64,000 bases of DNA from Sulfurimonas gotlandica GD1. Lineage in GTDB: Bacteria; Campylobacterota; Campylobacteria; Campylobacterales; Sulfurimonadaceae. The stretch covers positions 2,542,001-2,606,000 of the forward strand of contig NZ_AFRZ01000001.1 of assembly GCF_000242915.1 (NCBI RefSeq), in the 5' to 3' direction. Positions within the stretch are counted from its first letter, which is position 1. Each line of letters opens with the position of its first letter. Shown here one piece after another: positions 18,088 through 25,057 of this stretch. The position numbers and the translations under genes were made by a program. Under the pieces are notes generated by a model, which made no database searches, was not told where the DNA came from, and saw only the letters and a program-made list of their open reading frames with translations.

Positions 18088-18397
18088 TTGTTACTACTTA
18101 AAAAATTGAATTGCTTCAATTATATTATTTATTTTTTCTTCATCTTGATTAATTGTAGCTTGATGTAATAACCCAGATAACATAGAATTTCTTGTATCTT
18201 TTGGAATTACACAAGGACTTAAAATACCTCGTGATTGTGGGTAGTCTCCCCAATGTACACCTAACGCTTTTTCTCCACCATTATATTCATTTTTATGGTC
18301 GTAATTTCCAATAATTAAAACTAAGCCATTATCATTATAAAACTCTTTTGGATTTTTCCAATATGAAATCATTTGCATTTTTACTCCTGTAGTCTAA
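18024..18397 (-). mobile_element. Single integron-type gene cassette without integrase
   Basis: On the minus strand a core GTTAGAC (18392-18398) lies just before the 94-residue gene, and the attC-like site follows the gene and ends in an identical GTTAGAC (18018-18024). The segment between the two presumed G/TT crossover points is about 374 bp: 5' leader with AGGAG, one gene, attC. That is the composition of a mobile gene cassette. No IntI-type integrase is in the window; the tyrosine recombinase at 26.6 kb is phage-like. It would therefore be a lone attC-carrying cassette. Confidence 0.62.
18094..18378 (-). CDS. Hypothetical cassette-borne protein, 94 residues
   Basis: This small soluble protein has no recognised domain. 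Visible segments are GLVLIIGNYDH near residue 20, GGEKALGVHWGDYPQSRG in the centre, LHQATINQDEEK and a helical C terminus. It has no signal peptide or membrane segment. The ATG at 18378 has an AGGAG site 6 bases upstream. Its placement between a core site and an attC-like structure is the main clue to its origin. The function is unknown, as for most cassette genes. Confidence 0.7.
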   Translation of the reverse strand: MQMISYWKNPKEFYNDNGLVLIIGNYDHKNEYNGGEKALGVHWGDYPQSRGILSPCVIPKDTRNSMLSGLLHQATINQDEEKINNIIEAIQFFK

Positions 18398-18398
18398 C

Positions 18399-18427
18399 TA
18401 TTTATTACAGTAATATAGCAATAAATA
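18399..18427. repeat. Short hairpin abutting the cassette core site
   Basis: TATTTATT (18399-18406) pairs with AATAAATA (18420-18427) across a 13-base loop, directly next to the GTCTAAC at 18392-18398. It could be a shortened or decayed attC or attI partner of the cassette, but the far R box is not conserved. The remaining stretch to 18769 is AT-rich and shows no gene. Confidence 0.35.
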
Positions 18428-18769
18428 ACTAAAGATACCCATAGAATCATACTTTTGCAACTCTTATCAAATTTAATATTTAATATTTCTAGTTATATAT
18501 AGGCACATTATGGACACAAATCTTATAAAACGTATACTGATTTAATGGCTCCGAATACTGAAAAATCTAAAATACACTGAAATGCCATGAAATAGCCACT
18601 TTAAACTCTCTCTCTTCTATCAAAGAAAGTCACTTAAAGATATTACTTTAGCTATCAAGCAGCTATAAATATCAATCATATTCTAACTGTAATAATTATA
18701 AAACATTATTATGGTATAGTACTTGTAAAATAAATAATTATACAAAAAAAGCAAAGGGTTTTCTAAATA

Positions 18770-19147
18770 ATGAGTTTCAAAATAATCACAGAATCTCCTG
18801 CATGGAAAACATTCTTCTCATCTGTTTTACCAATAATCACGGGTATATTGTCTGGAATATTTGTTATAGAGATTACAATTGACGGTGTCATAGCGTGGAG
18901 TTCATTTTTTAAAGCAACTAGCTTTTATGTACTAGTTTTTGTTGCTATATGCATGTACTTTTACAATAAGGCTATTTACTTATTTGAAAATGAAATTTCA
19001 AAATTTTCCGATGATGAATATTGTACTGCTTATATAAGAAGTAAATGTCTTCCTGAAGCAGCAGAAAAATATAAAACTTTGATACGTAATGGAAATGGTG
19101 GAGAGTTAAAACAAGCTATGGATGAAATGAAGAAGGTACTAAAATGA
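18770..19147 (+). CDS. Small two-TM membrane protein, accessory operon gene 1
   Basis: This 125-residue protein has two membrane helices (about residues 14-34 and 48-68) and a charged helical tail of about 55 residues (ENEISKFSDDEYC...). The layout resembles small 2TM effector or anchor proteins found in bacterial conflict systems, such as SLATT-type proteins, but no family is certain. An AAAGGG site lies upstream. Its TGA overlaps the next ATG by 4 bases, so it is translated together with the beta-flower gene. Confidence 0.75.
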   Translation: MSFKIITESPAWKTFFSSVLPIITGILSGIFVIEITIDGVIAWSSFFKATSFYVLVFVAICMYFYNKAIYLFENEISKFSDDEYCTAYIRSKCLPEAAEKYKTLIRNGNGGELKQAMDEMKKVLK

Positions 19148-19950
19148 AAACGTTAATGAGTCCAGAATTTAAAAACAAGTTAGCTATATTGGATCAGGCT
19201 ACTGTTATTAATATAGTTTCTTTTATAACTAAGGTAGTAGACCTTGATAAAAATGACTTGTTATCGACTGAAAATTTGAATGTTTCTGCTTTAGAGGGTG
19301 GCATATATAGCACAACTTTACCATCAGGTAGACTATTCTTTACATTAGGTGATGAAAATGATGAAGATTACATCATACTTATGGATGTTACATCTATTCA
19401 AAATAATGTAGCTGATATGAAAAATAACTATTATACTTCTAATAATCCACGTACAAATAATACGCTAAATCCAACTTTCAATAGAACAATAAATCCAACT
19501 TTCAATAGAACAATAAATCCAATTTTCAATAGAACAATAAATCCAACTTTCAATAGAACAATAAATCCAACTTTCAATAGAACAATAAATCCAATTTTCA
19601 ATAGAACAATAAATCCAACTTTCAATAGAACAATAAATCCAACTTTCAATAGAACAATAAATCCAATTTTCAATAGAACGCTCAACCCTAAATTAAATAG
19701 AAGTTATGATGGACCATTTCTATATGATATAAGTTTGGAACAGCAATCATTTATAGTAAGAGCAAATGAGCAAGTTGAACTTATTTTTACATTAAATCTA
19801 GAATTAATTGGACTTATAGTTGATGTAAATAATCAAACCAAAGTTGAGTTTGATATAAATAATCAGTTGATAGGTTATTTTGTAAAAGCAAATGAACAGG
19901 TATGGTTAAGATATTCTAAAGATAACAATTGGATAGGTTTATTAATATAA
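19144..19950 (+). CDS. Octapeptide-repeat protein with four-fold beta-flower domain
   Basis: This 268-residue protein has three parts. The N-terminal domain (1-108) includes LPSGRLFFTLGDENDEDYII, slightly reminiscent of RelE/ParE-like strands. The second part (109-188) is ten tandem octapeptides of the form NPTFNRTI. The C-terminal part (about 192-268) is four beta-hairpin repeats with the pattern GLIVDVNNQTKVEFDINNQL, which matches the four-fold beta-flower domain. There is no signal peptide. It overlaps gene 1 by 4 bases and lies 23 bases before the nuclease gene. The family match is from recognition of the repeat pattern; the molecular role is unknown. Confidence 0.8.
   Translation: MKTLMSPEFKNKLAILDQATVINIVSFITKVVDLDKNDLLSTENLNVSALEGGIYSTTLPSGRLFFTLGDENDEDYIILMDVTSIQNNVADMKNNYYTSNNPRTNNTLNPTFNRTINPTFNRTINPIFNRTINPTFNRTINPTFNRTINPIFNRTINPTFNRTINPTFNRTINPIFNRTLNPKLNRSYDGPFLYDISLEQQSFIVRANEQVELIFTLNLELIGLIVDVNNQTKVEFDINNQLIGYFVKANEQVWLRYSKDNNWIGLLI
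19468..19707 (+). repeat. 24-bp tandem repeat, 10 units, with 72-bp higher order
   Basis: Nine near-identical 24-bp units encode NPTFNRTI or NPIFNRTI, and a tenth diverged unit encodes NPKLNRSY. The third-residue pattern is T,T,I repeated three times, so the array is really three copies of a 72-bp block. This implies recent block-wise expansion and probable length variation between strains. Confidence 0.95.
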
Positions 19951-19973
19951 AATAGTTTTTATAAGGTGAATGC

Positions 19974-20462
19974 ATGATAGATGGTATTTGGGATGATGGT
20001 GAGTGGATAAGTTGGGATATTATTAATCATCAACTGTATGAAATTGAATTAAGACAACTGTATCCTAATGCGGATATCATGTTAATTAAAGTATTTGAAG
20101 AATTAGTTGAAGTCGCTAGACAGTATCATGATATCACAGGAAGATATCTTCCTGTATTTGGGGAACTTGGAGAGATATTCGCTGAAATTACATTTGGAAT
20201 AGATAGGCATAAACCAAGGGCACAAGGCTCTGATGGTCGTTTAGGGAATGATTTTATAGAAATAAAAACAATATCTCCAGAAAAAAATTCTACAAAAGTT
20301 GAAGTAAAAAGACAAGGTAATTTTAATAAGTTACTTGTAGTAAAAATTAGTGAACACTTTGAATTTGAAGCAAAAATAATAGATAGAAAAGACATGTCAA
20401 AAGGTATTGGAAAATATGCTACTGTCTCATGGTCATCTATGAAACATGTAACAAAAAATTAG
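19974..20462 (+). CDS. Predicted PD-(D/E)XK nuclease
   Basis: This 162-residue protein has the core of a restriction-endonuclease-like fold. An acidic helix comes first (VFGELGEIFAEI, E67), then GSDGRLGNDFIEIKT with D87 and the E96-x-K98 pair, followed by strands. The D...ExK arrangement after a GxD turn is typical of Mrr-like or type II nucleases. No helicase or methylase is adjacent, so a conventional restriction system is unlikely. It is third in an operon after the 2-TM and beta-flower genes. The nuclease call is inferred from motif, not from a recognised subfamily. Confidence 0.65.
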   Translation: MIDGIWDDGEWISWDIINHQLYEIELRQLYPNADIMLIKVFEELVEVARQYHDITGRYLPVFGELGEIFAEITFGIDRHKPRAQGSDGRLGNDFIEIKTISPEKNSTKVEVKRQGNFNKLLVVKISEHFEFEAKIIDRKDMSKGIGKYATVSWSSMKHVTKN

Positions 20463-20514
20463 AGCACACTAAAGTATGAAACTATTTTTAAGTTTCAAGA
20501 TATAGGAATAATAT

Positions 20515-21630
20515 TTGAATAAAATCTTAAAAATAATTATTAAACTTTTTAATGTATCACTTAGATTTATAGTTTTTCTTCCAATAATTATAATAATTTC
20601 TATTATATCTACTTCCCTGTTTAATATTTTCTTCCAAAACAAACACTATAAACTAAAAGAAGATATAAATGAAGAAGATACCAAAGAAATAAAAGATAAA
20701 TGGCTATCTTCTGCGAATAAATATAATGTTATTGAAGAATATAAAAACACATACTTAGAAACACTAGAATACTTTAGTAGATTTGAAAAAGAAGTTATTT
20801 TTGATAAAGAAAAGAATAATCCGCAATACAAAAACATTCAATACATATTTCACATAATATCTCTTGCAAAAGAAGCAATCAAACACTTAGAAGAAGTCAC
20901 AGCAGATGATAAAAAAGTTGCTTATTTTGAATCAAATAAAAATTCCTCAATAGATGATTTAATACAACATTATATAAATAAACTAGAAGCTAAAAATGAA
21001 GATAAAATTTCAACTAAAGCAGCTAGAAATGAGATACGATTACGAAAATTTATTATTAAACTAAAAAAACACAACACCTTGTTTATGAATTTTTATCTAA
21101 TGCTTTTTACAATTTATCCTATCTCTAATTTAAATATTAAAAAAGAAGATAAAGATTATATAGAAGCACTAGAAGATATATATGAATTTGTTCGTATTGG
21201 ACATGCTACAAGAAGTCAAATCCATAAAAGTGTTGCAATACAAATATATAAATTATATGAAGATAATATATCAAAAATAAACCTACCTGAATATACAACA
21301 GATACAGAATTAAAAAATCAAATTGGTAAGCTTATTGATTTCATATTTCAAACAGAAAAACCTTACAAAAATTTCAATAATATAGAGCAAGAAGGATATG
21401 TAAAAAACATTGTTTATACCTTCCCTGTATTTGAATGTGATAATTATTTATCTAAGAGGCAAGTAAGACGATTTAAGTTTTACTTTAGTACTAAAAATAG
21501 CCTTGTTCCAAAGTATATACCAAAATTTATTCGTAAAGTTGCTTTAGATAAAACATTAAAAGAACCCCTCTCCTTTTACCAGAAAAGCGTGTTTGTAACT
21601 TTATTCGGTTTATTTCGGAAAAAAATATAA
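20515..21630 (+). CDS. Membrane-anchored helical protein of unknown function
   Basis: This 371-residue protein has one or two N-terminal membrane helices (about residues 5-38) and then a long, Lys/Glu/Asn-rich, mainly alpha-helical body. No family is recognised. It starts at TTG with an AGGA seven bases upstream; no ATG gives the membrane segment. The tail FGLFRKKI is basic. It is 52 bp downstream of the nuclease gene in the same direction, with a small TGAAACT/AGTTTCA hairpin between them (20479-20499), so it may be a separate cargo gene. Confidence 0.6.
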   Translation: MNKILKIIIKLFNVSLRFIVFLPIIIIISIISTSLFNIFFQNKHYKLKEDINEEDTKEIKDKWLSSANKYNVIEEYKNTYLETLEYFSRFEKEVIFDKEKNNPQYKNIQYIFHIISLAKEAIKHLEEVTADDKKVAYFESNKNSSIDDLIQHYINKLEAKNEDKISTKAARNEIRLRKFIIKLKKHNTLFMNFYLMLFTIYPISNLNIKKEDKDYIEALEDIYEFVRIGHATRSQIHKSVAIQIYKLYEDNISKINLPEYTTDTELKNQIGKLIDFIFQTEKPYKNFNNIEQEGYVKNIVYTFPVFECDNYLSKRQVRRFKFYFSTKNSLVPKYIPKFIRKVALDKTLKEPLSFYQKSVFVTLFGLFRKKI

Positions 21631-21735
21631 ACTTCTTTTTTAACCCGTAAAATAACTCTTCACTTCTCTTTCCAACTTATGTCAATCTTCCAATATCAAA
21701 TTTGAAATTCGTTAATTCGAAACGTACTTAACTAG

Positions 21736-21750
21736 TTGAGTTTAACTCAA
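21736..21750 (+). promoter_or_regulatory. Perfect 15-bp palindrome upstream of the SSB-like gene
   Basis: TTGAGTT-T-AACTCAA is a perfect inverted repeat 15 bp before the ATG at 21766, just upstream of its AAAGG site. An AACTAGTT palindrome overlaps its left flank. Position and symmetry suggest an operator for a dimeric element regulator. The cognate regulator is unknown; the HTH protein at 26.3 kb is a candidate. Confidence 0.45.
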
Positions 21751-21765
21751 TATAAAGGCTTTATT

Positions 21766-22026
21766 ATGGCAACATATAAAAAAGCAAAACTACTGCATAT
21801 ATTTACAAGTGCAGACTATACAAATAAAGAGACACAAGAAGTGACTCTAGGTAAGGTAAAACTACAACTATTGGAAGTAATAACTTTACGCAATGGTGAG
21901 ATTAAAAACGAGTTGATAGATATCTCTATCCCAAAAGAAAAACTCAGTCTATACAAAGACAAGATTGGTTCAACGGTAGAAGTTGAAGTAGGTGTAATCG
22001 GAAAGTGTAGTTACTACGGTATCTAA
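21766..22026 (+). CDS. Small element-encoded protein, possible ssDNA-binding
   Basis: This 86-residue protein begins MATYKKAKLLHIFTSADYTN and has alternating beta-strand pattern (GKVKLQLLEVITLRNGEIKN, then VEVEVGVIGKCSYYG). Small beta-rich proteins encoded just before a Rep_trans-type initiator are often single-stranded-DNA-binding proteins in filamentous phages and rolling-circle elements (RstB-like). That role is inferred from position and size only. ATG at 21766 is chosen because it follows an AAAGG site; an upstream in-frame ATG is less well placed. Confidence 0.55.
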   Translation: MATYKKAKLLHIFTSADYTNKETQEVTLGKVKLQLLEVITLRNGEIKNELIDISIPKEKLSLYKDKIGSTVEVEVGVIGKCSYYGI

Positions 22027-22093
22027 ATAAATAACTCGTAGTGAGAGGAACTTATCATCTATTTGTGAGGCACGAACAAAAGATGAAAAGTGA

Positions 22094-22136
22094 CTCGAAC
22101 CACGAGCTAAATTTCCGAGTTCTTGGTAACACTCGG
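22094..22136. other. Hairpin cluster in the non-coding region before rep
   Basis: Two adjacent hairpins are visible. CTCG-AACCA-CGAG (22094-22106) is followed by CCGAGT (22115-22120) pairing with ACTCGG (22131-22136) around a ten-base loop. They lie in a 290-bp gene-free stretch that is richer in GC than its surroundings. Such structures upstream of a rolling-circle initiator suggest a replication origin or a structured RNA. No known RNA family was recognised. Confidence 0.4.
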
Positions 22137-22261
22137 TTCTTAACATATTTAATACTAAAAATTACTATGTTAACAATTGAAAAAACACTAAAAGATTCTC
22201 TCGGAGATGAGGACGGAAAGGAAGAACGCCTGAGTGATGACTCCCCGCCCGCAATCGTAGT

Positions 22262-22288
22262 GGGAGGTTACTTAGTAGCCTCCCTTTT
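22262..22288 (+). terminator. Strong Rho-independent terminator before rep
   Basis: GGGAGGTTACT (22262-22272) pairs along its whole length with AGTAGCCTCCC (22274-22284), with one G-U pair, and is followed by TTTT. It ends transcription from the upstream genes or acts as an attenuator for rep, which starts 28 bp later. A short frame (ATG 22168) runs through the hairpin but has no ribosome site and is not called as a gene. Confidence 0.8.
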
Positions 22289-22725
22289 AACAACTAACAT
22301 TTAAAGGTATAAAAAATGGAAAATGAAAACAACATATCCTCTAACTTACCAAATGTAATTAGTGGGATAGATACACTCTACTACTTTTATGAGTCTAACG
22401 ATTTATATGATGATTTTTTCTTAGAGATATTAGACCAGTTAGAAGATAGCAAAGGAAGATTTGATAAGCGTGAAATATCTTATTCAAATAAAGATTTAAA
22501 AGTATCTATAAACAATCAAGTTTTTGAGTTCAACTGCAAAAAACGGAGCAAATCGGACACCAATGCCGATTCAGTTCGGACACTAATGCCGTTTTAAATC
22601 GGACAGTGATGCCGGAAATGATTCGGACACTTTAGGTTAAAAAACGGCATCTAAATAATATTTAAGAAAGAGATATTTTCTAAATTTAAATACACTAATT
22701 GTAAATTACTTTACAAGGGTGTTGA

Positions 22726-24282
22726 ATGAGGATTATATCGATGAAACAAGTTCGTGATGTACTGCAACTTCATAGTGTTATGAATTTGTCGCTGCGGAGA
22801 ATACAAGGTGCTACTAATGTAGCTAAAAGTACAATATCTGATTACATCAAACGATTTAAACATTCTGGTCTAAAGATTGAGCAAATCAATATTTTAGATG
22901 ATGACTCACTAAGACTAAAATTATTTCCTGAACACTCCTCTGTTGTAGTCTCTCGTAGAGCAATGCCCGACATGAACTATCTCCATAAAGAGATGAAACT
23001 CCGCAAAAAAACTAAGGTGACACTCCAACTTCTCTGGGAAGAGTATAAAAGAGACAATCCAGATGGATATGAATATACACAGTTTCGTTTATACTACAGC
23101 AGATTTAAACAAGCGCTCAATCCCTCCATGCGTCAAACACATCTCGCAGGAGAAAAGGTCTTTGTAGATTACAGTGGTCTTACTATGCCAATTTATAATC
23201 AAAGAACTGGTGAAGTTGAAAAAGCTCAGATATTTGTAGCAGTGTTAGGTGCTAGTGGATATACATTTGTACATGCAACTCCAAGTCAAACACAAGAGGA
23301 TTTTATTTATTCTCATGTAATGTGTTATAGCTTTTTTGCTGGAGTACCAAGGGTTGTTGTACCAGACAACCTCAAATCAGCCATCATCTCCAACAATAAA
23401 AATGGAATTGTTGTAAATGAAAGTTATGCAGACTTAAATAGACACTATTCAATTGCAGTAGAACCAGCAAGACCAAGGAAACCTAAAGACAAGCCTAAAG
23501 CAGAACAAGGTGTTCAAGCGATACAGCGGTATATATTAGCAAGATTTCGTCATCACAAATTCTTTAGTGTAGATGAATTAAATGATGCTATTGCTTCCCT
23601 CTTGGATAGATACAACACTAAAATTATAAAACATCTGCAAAAAAGCCGTACTGAGCTGTTTGAAGAGATTGATAAGCCATACCTTAACCCACTACCAATG
23701 AATAGCTATGTTTATAAGCAATTTAAAATTGCTCGTGTCAATCAGGACTATCATATTACACTTCAAATGTGTAACTACTCAGTTCCATTTAAATACATCA
23801 AAGAAGAGGTTGAAATAAGATACTCAACTCAGAGTGTATATGTTTACCATAAGCACAAACTCATAGCTACACATCCAAGACTACGAAGAGTTGGCGAAAC
23901 ATCTACACTCCATGAACATATGCCAAATGATCATCAATATATAAATGAAAAGATGAATCCAGATAGACTTCGTTCATGGGCTAAAAACATTGGAGAATAT
24001 TCAAGTGTGTTTGTAGAAGACGCGTTTGACGAAGTTCAACACAATCCTCAAGCATACAGAAAAATATCTGCTGTGCTCTCATTGGCAAAACTCTACGGCA
24101 ACACAGAGTTGGAACTAGCACTTATGTACGCAACAAAAATGAGAACTATTACAACAAAGTCTATCAAGTCTATACTTGATAAAAAACTCTATCTTGCAAG
24201 AAGTGCCAATAACACAAATACTCCTAAACAATCACTCTTTGATACACACACTAATATCCGCGGTGCGGATGAATACAAATAA
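22726..24282 (+). CDS. istA: IS21-family transposase IstA
   Basis: This 518-residue protein has an N-terminal helix-turn-helix (RRIQGATNVAKSTISDYIKR, about residues 24-43) and a DDE integrase core with D148 (VFVDYSG), D214 (VVPDNLKSA) and E260 (DKPKAEQGVQ). A C-terminal beta-rich DNA-binding part follows. IstA makes the strand-transfer cuts and works with the IstB ATPase. All catalytic residues are present and the length is normal. The ATG follows an AAGGGTG site. Confidence 0.95.
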   Translation: MRIISMKQVRDVLQLHSVMNLSLRRIQGATNVAKSTISDYIKRFKHSGLKIEQINILDDDSLRLKLFPEHSSVVVSRRAMPDMNYLHKEMKLRKKTKVTLQLLWEEYKRDNPDGYEYTQFRLYYSRFKQALNPSMRQTHLAGEKVFVDYSGLTMPIYNQRTGEVEKAQIFVAVLGASGYTFVHATPSQTQEDFIYSHVMCYSFFAGVPRVVVPDNLKSAIISNNKNGIVVNESYADLNRHYSIAVEPARPRKPKDKPKAEQGVQAIQRYILARFRHHKFFSVDELNDAIASLLDRYNTKIIKHLQKSRTELFEEIDKPYLNPLPMNSYVYKQFKIARVNQDYHITLQMCNYSVPFKYIKEEVEIRYSTQSVYVYHKHKLIATHPRLRRVGETSTLHEHMPNDHQYINEKMNPDRLRSWAKNIGEYSSVFVEDAFDEVQHNPQAYRKISAVLSLAKLYGNTELELALMYATKMRTITTKSIKSILDKKLYLARSANNTNTPKQSLFDTHTNIRGADEYK

Positions 24283-24298
24283 ACAAAGGAATAACACA

Positions 24299-25057
24299 AT
24301 GGATCACACAATAATAATAAATAAACTTGCTGAGTTAAGCTACAAAGGTTTTAAAGATGCATATATGCATCAGATAGAAGATGTTAACTACAACACGCTA
24401 AGTTTCGAAGATAGACTTTATCAACTTCTTGATGCTCAGGATATATTCCTCAGAAATAAGCGCATTACGATGGCATTTAGACTTTCAAAAATAAAAGACA
24501 AGCAAGCGGCTATTGATGCTATAGATTTCTCTCCAAGAAGAAAAATAAATAAGACGCAGATACATTCGCTTGCTGCATTAAATTTTATACATGCTAAGCA
24601 AAATGTCATCATTACTGGCAAGACAGGAACAGGTAAAAGTTACATTGCTCAAGCAATGGCTAATCGCGCAATTATTGATGGATACAGAGCATATTATATA
24701 AGAACACCCACCTTGCTTGAGGAGATACGAATATCAAGAATAGATGGGACATATACAAATTTACTAAAAAAATATTCAAGATTTCAGCTTCTGATTCTTG
24801 ATGACTTTGGAGTCGCGCCAATAGTTGAAGATGACGCTACGAATCTGTTTGAAATCATAGAAGATAGAACTGAGATTAACTCTACGATTATCACTTCGCA
24901 ACTTCCAGTTAGCGAGTGGTACAACTATCTTAACAACAACACTATTGCTGACGCAATTTTAGATAGGATTGTTCACTCTTCTCACAGGGTAGAATTAAGC
25001 GGACCATCTATGCGAAAAATGAAATCTACGATAGAAAATAAGGAAATCCTAGAGTAG
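24299..25057 (+). CDS. istB: IS21-family helper ATPase IstB
   Basis: This 252-residue AAA+ protein, related to DnaC, has Walker A GKTGTGKS near residue 107 and Walker B LLILDDFGVAP near 165. IstB directs target capture and stimulates IstA. The start at ATG 24299 is chosen because of its AAAGGA site and its place 16 bases after istA; the longer frame overlaps istA. The gene is complete. Confidence 0.95.
   Translation: MDHTIIINKLAELSYKGFKDAYMHQIEDVNYNTLSFEDRLYQLLDAQDIFLRNKRITMAFRLSKIKDKQAAIDAIDFSPRRKINKTQIHSLAALNFIHAKQNVIITGKTGTGKSYIAQAMANRAIIDGYRAYYIRTPTLLEEIRISRIDGTYTNLLKKYSRFQLLILDDFGVAPIVEDDATNLFEIIEDRTEINSTIITSQLPVSEWYNYLNNNTIADAILDRIVHSSHRVELSGPSMRKMKSTIENKEILE

Noticed and set aside
19431-19685. 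84-residue reverse-strand frame of repeated VGFIVLLK units
   Set aside because: It is the antisense shadow of the octapeptide array; it has no independent start context and the forward gene fits the operon.
19468-19707. The 24-bp tandem array as a CRISPR
   Set aside because: Units are contiguous without spacers and encode an in-frame octapeptide.
22200-22250. Resemblance to a fluoride riboswitch (GGAGATG ... GATGACTCC)
   Set aside because: Only the ends look similar; the required first hairpin does not form and no fluoride exporter gene follows.
22168-22304. Short frame ending in SPPAIVVGGYLVASLLTTNI
   Set aside because: No ribosome site, and it runs through the strong terminator hairpin at 22262-22288; better read as non-coding.
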